7,383 nucleotides of DNA from Candidatus Izemoplasma sp. (GCA_007116205.1 SKIY01000007.1:1-7383), one strand, 5' to 3'; shown: positions 1 to 5,908, counted from the first letter of the stretch. The notes: generated from the letters alone by a model not told the origin. Program-made: numbers and translations.

Positions 1-573
1 CAGTTTTTAATTCATCCAAAACATGGAACGTATCATTATTTAGGTGTCATGCTCGTAGATCAAGCAGTCGAAACGATGCCGTATGCTTATGATCGTTGTG
101 GCGCTTGTACAGCATGCATTGATGCTTGTCCTACAGGGGCGTTAGATGATGGCTTTGATAAGCGGATTTGTTCATCGTTTGTGACACAAATGAAAGAACC
201 ACTTACTAAAGAAGATATCGCCCCACTGAAAACGATGGTATTTGGCTGTGATATATGTCAACAAGTATGTCCTAAGAATAAAGCGACAGCGTTGATTGAA
301 CGCACCGTGTTTAACGCTGATGAAAACAGTCAACTCGACTTGATCGCGTTATTAAAAATGTCGAATAAAGCGATTACTAGAAAGTACCGTAATTATGCCT
401 TTGCATTCCGTGGCGGTTTGGTGTTAAAACGCAATGCGATGGCGCTTTTGTATAATCAAAATGTCTTTGAAGCATTGCCACTGATGCGTGATGTATATAA
501 ACAGTATCAACATGTTTCATGGTTTTCTGAAACCGCAAAAAAACTGATTGAAGAAATGGAGCAAAAACAATGA
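1..573 (+). CDS. queG: Epoxyqueuosine reductase QueG, 3' part (5' end outside the window)
   Basis: The reading frame is open from base 1, so the gene starts upstream; the Met at base 49 is internal. The residues before it (LIHPKHGTYHYLGV) match the QueG segment that precedes the iron-sulfur domain. QueG is a cytoplasmic cobalamin- and [4Fe-4S]-dependent enzyme that reduces epoxyqueuosine to queuosine at tRNA position 34, the last step of the pathway. The two-cluster ferredoxin-like part is visible: CxxCxxCxxxCP with Cys codons at bases 97, 106, 115 and 127, a lone Cys at 169 in the RICSSF segment (RCIS in relatives), and CDICQQVCP with Cys codons at 247, 256 and 268, giving eight ligands. The remaining C-terminal part is rich in helices and contains the RNYAFAFRGGLVLKRNA segment, typical of the HEAT-like tail of the family, and looks complete. 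The B12-binding N-terminal half is missing only because of the window edge. The stop overlaps the trmL start (ATGA), indicating one operon and coupled translation. Confidence 0.93.
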   Translation, partial: QFLIHPKHGTYHYLGVMLVDQAVETMPYAYDRCGACTACIDACPTGALDDGFDKRICSSFVTQMKEPLTKEDIAPLKTMVFGCDICQQVCPKNKATALIERTVFNADENSQLDLIALLKMSNKAITRKYRNYAFAFRGGLVLKRNAMALLYNQNVFEALPLMRDVYKQYQHVSWFSETAKKLIEEMEQKQ

Positions 574-1082
574 ATCATATTGTTATGTATGAACCACTCA
601 TCCCTCAAAATACCGGAAATATTATGCGAACATGTGTGGCGACAAATAGTACGTTACATTTAATAAAGCCTTTAGGGTTTTCCCTTGATGATAAATATAT
701 GCGCAGACCTGGTTTAGATTATATTAAAGATTTAAAGTTAGTAATTCATGAAAACTATGAAGCGTTTATAGCGAATACGCAAGGCGTTTATTACTTTGTA
801 ACACGTTATGGCACCGCGCGCCCCGATACATTCGATTTTACCCATGAAGAAGATGTTTATTTAATCTTTGGCAAAGAAACAACCGGGGTGCCTAAGACAA
901 TATTAAAAAATCATTTAGACCGCTGTATGCGTCTACCAATGACAGATAAAGTACGAAGTTTGAATGTTAGTAATACGGCAGCCATTGTTATTTATGAAGT
1001 CTTGCGCCAACAAGGCTATCCAGGACTATCAGCATTTGAACCAGAAAAATTTAAAGGAAAAGACTTTTTAAAGGAGAATTAA
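570..1082 (+). CDS. trmL: tRNA (cytidine(34)-2'-O)-methyltransferase TrmL (SPOUT family)
   Basis: This 170-residue protein has the usual length and all signatures of the YibK/TrmL (CspR) branch of SPOUT methyltransferases. Seen: the N-terminal PQNTGNIMRTC motif (residues 12-22), the FGKETTGVP loop (100-108), MRLPM (120-124) and RSLNVSNTAAI (129-139). The last three form the knotted S-adenosylmethionine site. By family knowledge it is a cytoplasmic homodimer that 2'-O-methylates the wobble nucleotide (C34 or cmnm5U34) of tRNA-Leu isoacceptors. The start ATG overlaps the queG stop by 4 bases and sits just after GAAGAAATGGAG, a modest ribosome binding site, so translation is probably coupled. 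QueG also modifies position 34, so the pair groups two wobble-base enzymes. Function by family is secure; the exact tRNA target is inferred. Confidence 0.94.
   Translation: MNHIVMYEPLIPQNTGNIMRTCVATNSTLHLIKPLGFSLDDKYMRRPGLDYIKDLKLVIHENYEAFIANTQGVYYFVTRYGTARPDTFDFTHEEDVYLIFGKETTGVPKTILKNHLDRCMRLPMTDKVRSLNVSNTAAIVIYEVLRQQGYPGLSAFEPEKFKGKDFLKEN
1071..1076 (+). promoter_or_regulatory. Ribosome binding site for the 44-residue membrane protein gene
   Basis: AAGGAG lies inside the last codons of trmL, 8 bases before the ATG at 1085. This strong site is the main evidence that the short reading frame downstream is translated. Confidence 0.7.
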
Positions 1083-1084
1083 TC

Positions 1085-1219
1085 ATGGAAGATAATCCAA
1101 CAACACCACAATCAAATGAAGTTGATGATCAAACCCCTAAAAGATCTTGGCTGTTTTTAGTAGGATTTGATATTGCGGTTATTATTGCTGCGATCATTTT
1201 ATTGATTGTTTTATGGTAA
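1085..1219 (+). CDS. Small single-span membrane protein (44 aa), unknown function
   Basis: This short gene starts 2 bases after the trmL stop, behind a well-placed AAGGAG, and ends at TAA 1217-1219. The protein has a hydrophilic, acidic and Pro/Gln/Asn-rich head (residues 1-18, starting MEDNPTTPQS), then Lys19-Arg20, then one continuous hydrophobic span (about 22-44) ending LIVLW at the C-terminus. The Lys-Arg pair just before the span suggests the head stays in the cytoplasm (positive-inside rule; inference). One acidic residue, Asp29, lies in the first third of the span, unusual for a plain anchor and possibly a partner contact. I do not recognise a family. It is cotranscribed with queG-trmL by position, with no terminator between. 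No signal peptidase or lipobox site is seen. Coding status is likely; function unknown. Confidence 0.72.
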   Translation: MEDNPTTPQSNEVDDQTPKRSWLFLVGFDIAVIIAAIILLIVLW

Positions 1220-1238
1220 CGTAAAGACGCTTTGAATA

Positions 1239-1247
1239 TGTTATAAT
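1239..1247 (+). promoter_or_regulatory. Extended -10 promoter for ntdp
   Basis: TGTTATAAT is a perfect extended -10 element (TGn plus TATAAT at 1242-1247). No good -35 is seen 17 bases upstream, as is common for extended -10 promoters. Transcription would start near 1254, leaving a leader of only about 15 bases, most of it ribosome binding site. Confidence 0.65.
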
Positions 1248-1254
1248 GTTTCAT

Positions 1255-1263
1255 AGGATGTGA
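1255..1263 (+). promoter_or_regulatory. Ribosome binding site deciding the ntdp start
   Basis: AGGATGTGA matches the ideal AGGAGGTGA at 8 of 9 bases and ends 5 bases before the ATG at 1269. A GTG at 1260 in the same frame lies inside this element and so is unlikely to be the start. Confidence 0.7.
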
Positions 1264-1268
1264 TTTAT

Positions 1269-1814
1269 ATGGAAATTAAACCTTGGGATGATATTGTGGT
1301 ACACAGCTACAAACACGATGAAAAACTCCATCGTATTTGGGCCCATGCAACTGTCATCGATGTCAATGATAGAGAAGCGGTTATTGCCAATTACCGCACC
1401 AAAGTCATCGAAGCAAATGGACGCTTTTGGTATACAAAAGAACCTTCGGTCACATGGTTTTTTAAAGATCGATGGTTTAATGTCATCGGTATTATTCGGC
1501 CAACAGGGATATTTTATTACTGCAATATTGCCAGTCCGTTTTTAGTTGACTCTGAAGCATTAAAATACATTGATTATGATTTAGATGTGAAGGTTTCACC
1601 TGATTATTCATACACAACACTCGATCGTAAAGAGTACAATAAGCATAAAGTACGTATGGATTATCCAGAATCGTTAAAAAAGATTTTAGAGCGCGAGTTA
1701 GATGCCTTGAAAAAGATGGTTGAAACACAGACAGGCCCGTTTGCTAAAGGGGCTGTGGAGCAGTATTATAAACGGTATCAAGATAAGGTATTTGATAAGG
1801 ATGAAAAGCACTAA
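1269..1814 (+). CDS. ntdp: Nucleoside tri-/diphosphate phosphatase Ntdp (DUF402, YgaC type)
   Basis: The 181-residue product, counted from ATG 1269, fits the Firmicutes Ntdp/UPF0374 family in length (about 175-180) and layout. Visible family segments: an opening VHSYKHDEKLHRIW block, RFWYTKEPSVTWFF, WFNVIGI followed by FYYCNIASPF, the acidic EALKYIDYDLDVKV block, DYSYTTLDRKEYNKHK, a helical C-terminal tail and GPF near the end. DUF402 enzymes use a cluster of acidic residues (here in the YIDYDLD region) with divalent metal to hydrolyse phosphoanhydride bonds; the Staphylococcus member hydrolyses nucleoside tri- and diphosphates. The protein is soluble and cytoplasmic, with no membrane segment. 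The start was chosen for its AGGATGTGA site and because the GTG three codons upstream overlaps it. The gene appears monocistronic, between its own promoter and a terminator overlapping the stop codon. Physiological substrate in this organism is not known. Confidence 0.88.
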   Translation: MEIKPWDDIVVHSYKHDEKLHRIWAHATVIDVNDREAVIANYRTKVIEANGRFWYTKEPSVTWFFKDRWFNVIGIIRPTGIFYYCNIASPFLVDSEALKYIDYDLDVKVSPDYSYTTLDRKEYNKHKVRMDYPESLKKILERELDALKKMVETQTGPFAKGAVEQYYKRYQDKVFDKDEKH

Positions 1815-1830
1815 ATGTGCTTTTTTATTT
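1804..1830 (+). terminator. Rho-independent terminator of ntdp
   Basis: AAAAGCAC (1804-1811) pairs perfectly with GTGCTTTT (1817-1824) around a 5-base loop TAAAT that contains the ntdp stop codon; a T run (1821-1826, then ATTT) follows. Only four pairs involve G or C, so the hairpin is moderate. Confidence 0.7.
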
Positions 1831-1841
1831 AATATTTTGCT

Positions 1842-1929
1842 TATTTATAAAAACTACTGATAACATTGACTATTAGGCAATCATTCGTTATACTTTTTAT
1901 GTAACAAACAGTCTATTTATAAAAATTAC
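1842..1929 (+). repeat. 16-base direct repeat bracketing the iron-transporter promoter
   Basis: TATTTATAAAAACTAC (1842-1857) and TATTTATAAAAATTAC (1914-1929) match at 15 of 16 positions. Their starts are 72 bases apart, near seven helical turns. They flank the -35/-10 pair on both sides and each contains the near-palindrome TTTATAAA. They could be paired operator sites, but the AT-rich composition raises the odds of chance similarity. Confidence 0.5.
1866..1894 (+). promoter_or_regulatory. Sigma-A-type promoter of the iron ABC operon
   Basis: TTGACT (1866-1871) and TATACT (1889-1894) are separated by the ideal 17 bases; each differs from consensus at one position. Transcription would start near 1901, giving a leader of about 44 bases before the lipoprotein ATG. 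A half-matching Fur-like word (TGATAAC at 1858-1864) touches the -35, too weak to call. Confidence 0.82.
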
Positions 1930-1944
1930 AAAAAGGAGTATTAC

Positions 1945-3000
1945 ATGAAGGCTAAAAGCATATTGGTAATGCTTTCTGCGACAATTGTGTGGTTTACCTT
2001 ATCGGCATGTCAACTCGGTGTCAACGATGCTAATCAAGACCCGAATCAACAGTCGATTACAATTTTCTCAGAAAGACATTATGATACAGATCGCGTATTG
2101 TACGATTTGTTTGAAGCAGAAACAGGCATACAGGTTAACTTGGTTCGCGATGGTGCGGATCCTTTACTCAGTCGTTTAGAGAATGAAGGCGAAGATACGA
2201 TTGCGGATGTTTTATTGGTCGCGGATGCAGGAAGTTTAGAGCGTGCAAAAAACCGTGATCTATTATTGGCTATAGAAAGTCCTTTTTTAAATGAACATGT
2301 ACCACAAAACTATCGTGATATCGACGGGTATTGGTATGGGGTATCTGCGCGTGCACGCGTGTTGGTATATCACCCTGAGCGCGTTGATGTGAACGCGTTA
2401 TCTACGTATGAAGCTTTAATAGAACCAGCGTGGGAGGGTCGCGTGGTAACCCGTTCTAGTACGAATATTTATAATCAATCGCTAATGGCGTCTTTTATTG
2501 AAGTTATGGGAGATCAAGGTGCCCGTGATTTTGCTTCAGGTCTTGTTGCAAATTTTGCGAAAAGTCCGAGTGGGAATGATCGTGCTCAAGCATTGAGTGT
2601 GTTATCGGGTGAAGCAGATGTCGCGATTATGAATACATATTATATTGGCGTCATGTTAAACAGTGGTGATGCGACCCAAATTGAAGCTGCAGCGTCACTA
2701 AAATTATTTTTCCCAAATCAAGGCACAACGGGAACCCATGTGAATGCAAGTGCTGCAGGGGTGGTTAAACACAGCAGTAATCCTGAACTTGCGACGCAGT
2801 TCATTGAGTTTTTGTTAAGTGAGACAGCGCAACGCCATTTTACGACAAATAACTTTGAATACCCGGTAAACCCAAATGTTGAATGGGATAGTTTGTTGCT
2901 TAGTTGGGGGACGTTTGTGCCTCAAGATATCAACCTTGCAGTACTAGGTGAAAACAATAACCGCGCCAAGGAGATTATGGATCAAGTCGGTTGGCGTTAA
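1945..3000 (+). CDS. Ferric-iron-type ABC transporter substrate-binding lipoprotein (FutA/FbpA family)
   Basis: This 351-residue protein captures ferric iron outside the membrane and hands it to the permease encoded next. A lipoprotein signal is clear: Lys2 and Lys4, a hydrophobic stretch, and lipobox LSAC with the lipidated Cys at residue 22. The mature part begins after a short polar linker with ITIFSERHYDTDR (39-50), then EAETGIQVNL, ADVLLVADAG and WYGVSARARVLVYHP, all hallmarks of the FutA-like iron-binding class. Candidate iron ligands fit the FutA set: Tyr46 (after His45), Tyr176 in NIYNQSL, and Tyr232-Tyr233 in MNTYYIG. The C-terminal GTTGTHVNASAAGVVKHS and EFLLSETAQ segments are also typical. 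Length is normal. The start ATG is preceded 6 bases upstream by AAAAGGAG (1931-1938). It is the first gene of a three-gene operon with permease and ATPase. Iron is the likely substrate from the tyrosine set; another trivalent cation is less likely. Confidence 0.93.
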   Translation: MKAKSILVMLSATIVWFTLSACQLGVNDANQDPNQQSITIFSERHYDTDRVLYDLFEAETGIQVNLVRDGADPLLSRLENEGEDTIADVLLVADAGSLERAKNRDLLLAIESPFLNEHVPQNYRDIDGYWYGVSARARVLVYHPERVDVNALSTYEALIEPAWEGRVVTRSSTNIYNQSLMASFIEVMGDQGARDFASGLVANFAKSPSGNDRAQALSVLSGEADVAIMNTYYIGVMLNSGDATQIEAAASLKLFFPNQGTTGTHVNASAAGVVKHSSNPELATQFIEFLLSETAQRHFTTNNFEYPVNPNVEWDSLLLSWGTFVPQDINLAVLGENNNRAKEIMDQVGWR

Positions 3001-3018
3001 TAGAAATGTTGTGGCAGA

Positions 3019-4656
3019 ATGTTTAAAAGACTGAAAGTTAAATTAAATATATTTACGATAACGAGTATATTAGCGGGACTGTTTATTATTGTTCCGCTTT
3101 TAAACATTCTTGTACGTATCTTCGAACGGCCTAGCGATGTATGGATTCATATTCGGACGTATTTATTAGTAGAATATTTACAAAACACGGTTATATTAAT
3201 CACGTTTGTGGCGTTGCTGTCTGGCTTGCTTGGGTTTTTTGCCGCATTTACGGTGACCCGGTTTGAGTTTAAAGGCCGTAAAACGCTTGCTTGGATGCTT
3301 ATTTTACCACTGGCAGTCCCTTCATATATTATGGGATATGTGTATGCCGATATGTTTAGTTTTATCGGGATTGTGCCAAGAACCTTGCGTGATGTAGGGA
3401 TAGATATTCGCTTTAATGTCATGACGATGCGTAGTGCTATTATCATTTTTGTTTTAACCCTTTATCCTTATGTATATATGTTAACGCGTAGTGCGTTGAA
3501 CAAACAAAACGCCTCTTATATTGAAAGCGCTCGGTTGTTAGGGGCTTCCAAAATGAAGGTGTTATGGCGTGTGGTTTTACCGCTTGCGCGGCCAGCGTTA
3601 GTGGCAGGGATATTGTTAGTCGTTTTAGAGACGTTAAATGACTATGGCTTGGTTGCTTTTTTTAATATTCAAGTTTTTAGTTTTGCGATCTTTAACGCGT
3701 GGTTTTCCTTTGGTGATGTCGTCAGTGCAATTCGGTTAAGTGCGGTCTTAATGGTCATTGTTTTTGTGGTTGTTTTTTTAGAGCGTGCCGTTCGAGGGAA
3801 AAGACGGTACCATCTCTCAAGTAAGACACGTCCGGTAAAAAGAACCCCACTGCGAGGATATCAAAACATATATCCGTTTATATTATGGGGCGTGTTGGTT
3901 TTTGCATTTTTTATTCCCGTGCTTTATTTGATTTATTTGGCTCAGTTTTCACGGGTTGGATTTTTTGATTTAGAGATGATATATTTAATAATTAATTCTT
4001 TGAGTATTGCATTATTTGCGACGGCGTTAATTGTTATTATTGCTGTGATGCTTGCGAATTTTGCAAGGGGAAGGTCGAGCAGTTTTAAGAAATCTTGGCT
4101 AAAAATAACCAATCTTGGGTATGCCATTCCTGGAGCTGTATTGGCGATTGCTGTGAATATTTTCTTTATAAACACCGATCAAATACTTTATCCAATATAC
4201 CGGTTGTTTAATCCTGAAACAGGTAGACTTGTGTTAAGTTTAAGTTTAGCGATGTTGGTTTTTGCGTATGTTTTACGGTTTATGGCAATTGGGTATAACA
4301 GTATTGAGGCAAGTTATGATAAGATTGGTGAATCGTTTACGGAAGCGGCGTATGCATTGCGAGCGAGCAAGTTAAAGACACTGTTGATGGTGGATGTGCC
4401 ACTCATAAAAACTGGTCTGATTAGTGCGGCGATCATTGTATTTATCGATGTTGTTAAAGAGTTACCGCTAACTTTGATTTTACGACCCGCTGATTATAAT
4501 ACTATGGCATCTAAGGTTTATGAATACGCCAGTGATGAAATGTTGACTGAGGCGAGTATTCCAGCATTAATATTAATTTTTATTTCGAGTTTAATGGTGT
4601 TTTTGTTAACCCATATGAAAGCAAAAGGAGGTTTTACCTTTGTACGTAAAAATTGA
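3019..4656 (+). CDS. Ferric-iron-type ABC transporter permease, fused two-domain (FbpB family)
   Basis: This 545-residue integral membrane protein is two homologous permease halves in one chain, as usual for FbpB/SfuB, predicted to have about 12 membrane helices. Each half carries an EAA loop that docks on the ATPase: ESARLLGASKMKVLWRVVLP (169-188) and TEAAYALRASKLKTLLMVDV (441-460). Other family marks are LPLAVPSYIMGYVY (96-109), ETLNDYGLVAFF (204-215) and, in the second half, DVVKELPLTLILRP (477-490). A basic cytoplasmic linker (about 256-280, RGKRRYHLSSKTRPVKRTP) joins the halves. It forms the membrane channel for the substrate delivered by the upstream lipoprotein. The gene begins 18 bases after that gene ends, but its ribosome binding site is weak (only GTGG before ATG 3019), suggesting coupled or reduced translation. 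Its 3' end overlaps the ATPase gene by 17 bases. Confidence 0.93.
   Translation: MFKRLKVKLNIFTITSILAGLFIIVPLLNILVRIFERPSDVWIHIRTYLLVEYLQNTVILITFVALLSGLLGFFAAFTVTRFEFKGRKTLAWMLILPLAVPSYIMGYVYADMFSFIGIVPRTLRDVGIDIRFNVMTMRSAIIIFVLTLYPYVYMLTRSALNKQNASYIESARLLGASKMKVLWRVVLPLARPALVAGILLVVLETLNDYGLVAFFNIQVFSFAIFNAWFSFGDVVSAIRLSAVLMVIVFVVVFLERAVRGKRRYHLSSKTRPVKRTPLRGYQNIYPFILWGVLVFAFFIPVLYLIYLAQFSRVGFFDLEMIYLIINSLSIALFATALIVIIAVMLANFARGRSSSFKKSWLKITNLGYAIPGAVLAIAVNIFFINTDQILYPIYRLFNPETGRLVLSLSLAMLVFAYVLRFMAIGYNSIEASYDKIGESFTEAAYALRASKLKTLLMVDVPLIKTGLISAAIIVFIDVVKELPLTLILRPADYNTMASKVYEYASDEMLTEASIPALILIFISSLMVFLLTHMKAKGGFTFVRKN
4623..4632 (+). promoter_or_regulatory. Ribosome binding site supporting the TTG start of the ATPase
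   Basis: AAAAGGAGGT is an almost ideal ribosome binding site located inside the permease gene, 7 bases before TTG 4640. No ATG or GTG in the ATPase frame lies nearby, so the TTG is well supported. Confidence 0.85.
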
Positions 4657-5323
4657 AGATTTAGGATTTAGTTATGTGAAAAAAGAACGCGTACTAGATA
4701 ACATTTCGCTATCGATGCGCGAAGGGGAAATTGTCGCGATATTAGGTAGTAGTGGTTCTGGTAAAAGTACATTGTTGCGTGTTTTGAGTGGCCTAGAAAT
4801 GCCGAGCAAAGGCAATATCGTTATCAATGAAGAAACGTTGTGTGCTAGTGATATTTTTGTCGATGCTGAAAAGCGACAGGTCGGGATGGTCTTTCAAGAT
4901 TACGCGTTGTTTCCACATATGAATGTTGAAAAAAACATTTTATTTGGGTTGTCACACTTACCAAAAAGTTGTCGAAAAGAACGGGTAAATGAAATGTTAG
5001 AGATGATCCATATGACGGAAAAACTTAAAAGCTATCCGCATGAGCTGTCCGGAGGACAACAACAACGTATTGCGCTTGCTAGAGCGTTAGCCCCAAATCC
5101 TAAAATCCTTTTGTTAGATGAACCGTTTAGTAATTTGGATGCGGATTTAAAACTAAAAATCCGTAAAGAATTAAGACAAATCATTAAAAAAACCCATATT
5201 ACAAGCATTTTTGTAACCCATGATTACGATGATGCATATGATATTGCCGATCGGATTATATATTTAGAAAATGGTCATATTGTTGATGAAACGGTCGTTG
5301 ATCACAATCAAATAAAACAGTAA
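4640..5323 (+). CDS. Ferric-iron-type ABC transporter ATP-binding protein (FbpC-like, short form)
   Basis: This 227-residue cytoplasmic ATPase powers the importer made with the two upstream genes. All nucleotide-binding motifs are intact: Walker A GSSGSGKST (36-44), Q-loop Gln86 in MVFQDYALFPHMNV, signature LSGGQ (136-140), Walker B ILLLDEP (156-162) with catalytic Glu161, D-loop SNLDADL (164-170) and switch His194 in FVTHD. The MVFQDYALFPHMNV segment and overall pattern fit the spermidine/iron (PotA/FbpC) class. It ends soon after the H-loop (VDETVVDHNQIKQ), so the C-terminal TOBE regulatory domain that takes classical FbpC to about 350 residues is absent. No frameshift is seen, and a strong terminator follows directly, so the short form looks genuine. 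The start is TTG, fixed by AAAAGGAGGT upstream; the gene overlaps the permease by 17 bases, pointing to coupled translation. Iron as substrate rests on the neighbours, not the ATPase itself. Confidence 0.92.
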   Translation: MYVKIEDLGFSYVKKERVLDNISLSMREGEIVAILGSSGSGKSTLLRVLSGLEMPSKGNIVINEETLCASDIFVDAEKRQVGMVFQDYALFPHMNVEKNILFGLSHLPKSCRKERVNEMLEMIHMTEKLKSYPHELSGGQQQRIALARALAPNPKILLLDEPFSNLDADLKLKIRKELRQIIKKTHITSIFVTHDYDDAYDIADRIIYLENGHIVDETVVDHNQIKQ

Positions 5324-5347
5324 ATTTTTACTGTTTTATTTTTTTTT
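5311..5347 (+). terminator. Rho-independent terminator of the iron ABC operon
   Basis: AATAAAACAGTAAA (5311-5324) is perfectly complementary to TTTACTGTTTTATT (5327-5340), a 14-bp arm pair, followed by T to 5347 (nine T from 5339). The innermost A-T pairs probably open into a larger loop. The ATPase stop codon TAA (5321-5323) lies in the left arm. Confidence 0.85.
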
Positions 5348-5348
5348 A

Positions 5349-5377
5349 GATACAAGCGTCTAAATATGGTGTATAAT
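5349..5377 (+). promoter_or_regulatory. Promoter of the GNAT acetyltransferase gene
   Basis: A perfect TATAAT -10 (5372-5377) sits 17 bases after a weak -35 candidate, GATACA (5349-5354). The position directly after a terminator and 37 bases before the next ATG makes a promoter likely. Confidence 0.6.
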
Positions 5378-5414
5378 GCATAGTAGATTAAAATAATATG
5401 ACCTGAGGTGACTT

Positions 5415-5819
5415 ATGGAAGTTATTCGTATGACGGCTTTTCCTTATGCATCGCTTAGAGTTTTATATGAATCGGTAGGATGGTCAACGTATTTAAAAGA
5501 CATTGAATCTTTTGAAGCAATGTTTCCCGCTTCACTCGCCGTTTACGGTGCTTATGATGATGACCGATTAATCGGAATTGTACGCTTAGTAGGGGATAAT
5601 GCTCATATTCTTTATATCCAAGATATTATTGTTAATCCTGAATATCAAGCGCGTGGTGTGGGTAAAGCATTGATGGAGCGTGTCTTGTTTGATTTTGAGC
5701 ATGTGCGTCAAAAAGTGCTGATTACTGATATGGATGATTCGCATGTACACACTTTTTATGAGTCGATAGGGTTTATTAGAAGCACGGATAAAAATATTGT
5801 TTGTTATGTGAAATTCTAA
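5415..5819 (+). CDS. GNAT-family N-acetyltransferase
   Basis: This 134-residue cytoplasmic protein has the GCN5-related fold in compact form. Motif A is clear: ILYIQDIIVNPEYQARGVGKALMERVL (about 65-91), with the acetyl-CoA pyrophosphate loop Q-A-R-G-V-G at 78-83. The C-terminal motif B, HTFYESIGF (112-120), supplies Tyr115 at the place of the usual general acid. The preceding LAVYGAYDDDRLIGIVRLVGD is the typical beta-hairpin where members write 'x-x-D-G-x-L-V-G'. A GAGGTGA ribosome binding site (5405-5411) precedes ATG 5415. The gene stands alone between its own promoter and terminator, so the neighbours say nothing about its substrate. The family covers acylation of amines in small molecules, proteins and antibiotics; I cannot choose among them. 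Confidence 0.88.
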   Translation: MEVIRMTAFPYASLRVLYESVGWSTYLKDIESFEAMFPASLAVYGAYDDDRLIGIVRLVGDNAHILYIQDIIVNPEYQARGVGKALMERVLFDFEHVRQKVLITDMDDSHVHTFYESIGFIRSTDKNIVCYVKF

Positions 5820-5837
5820 GGAATTTCACTTTTTTTT
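5808..5837 (+). terminator. Rho-independent terminator of the acetyltransferase gene
   Basis: GTGAAATTC (5808-5816) and GAATTTCAC (5821-5829) form a perfect 9-bp stem with loop TAAG, followed by eight T (5830-5837). The stop codon TAA is in the loop. Confidence 0.88.
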
Positions 5838-5847
5838 ATATTTATTA

Positions 5848-5862
5848 TTGTGCAACACACAA
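5848..5862 (+). promoter_or_regulatory. Inverted repeat O1, likely PadR operator over the -35
   Basis: TTGTGCAACACACAA is a dyad with 5-base arms TTGTG and CACAA. It shares 12 of 15 positions with the repeat at 5880-5894 and covers the -35 hexamer TTGTGC (5848-5853). It probably binds the PadR protein encoded just downstream (inference). Confidence 0.65.
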
Positions 5863-5876
5863 AAACGTGTTATTAT
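5848..5876 (+). promoter_or_regulatory. Promoter of the padR-HAAS operon
   Basis: The -35 candidate TTGTGC (5848-5853) is separated by 17 bases from the -10 TATTAT (5871-5876), which has an extended TGT just upstream (5868-5870). Transcription would start near 5883, inside the second inverted repeat. Two 15-base dyads cover both ends of the promoter, so a bound repressor would block it. Confidence 0.7.
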
Positions 5877-5879
5877 TTA

Positions 5880-5894
5880 TTGTGTATTACACAA
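5880..5894 (+). promoter_or_regulatory. Perfect palindrome O2, likely PadR operator at the start site
   Basis: TTGTGTATTACACAA is a perfect 15-base palindrome (7-base arms around a central T). It covers the predicted transcription start and ends just before the ribosome binding site (AAGGAGGT from 5896). Its centre is 32 bp, about three helical turns, from that of the upstream copy. Confidence 0.75.
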
Positions 5895-5908
5895 AAAGGA
5901 GGTAAACT

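Noticed and set aside
1260..1268. GTG at 1260 as the ntdp start
   Set aside because: It lies inside the AGGATGTGA ribosome binding site of ATG 1269, leaves only about 6 bases of leader after the predicted transcript start, and adds three non-conserved residues.
1288..1728. Overlapping frames on both strands inside ntdp
   Set aside because: No ribosome binding sites, no recognisable protein features, and they overlap a well-supported family member.
1858..1872. Fur box at the iron operon promoter
   Set aside because: TGATAACATTGACTA fits the left half of the 7-1-7 consensus (6/7) but only 3/7 of the right half.
3147..4175. Minus-strand frames inside the permease gene
   Set aside because: Antisense shadows of hydrophobic codons; no start signals or family resemblance.
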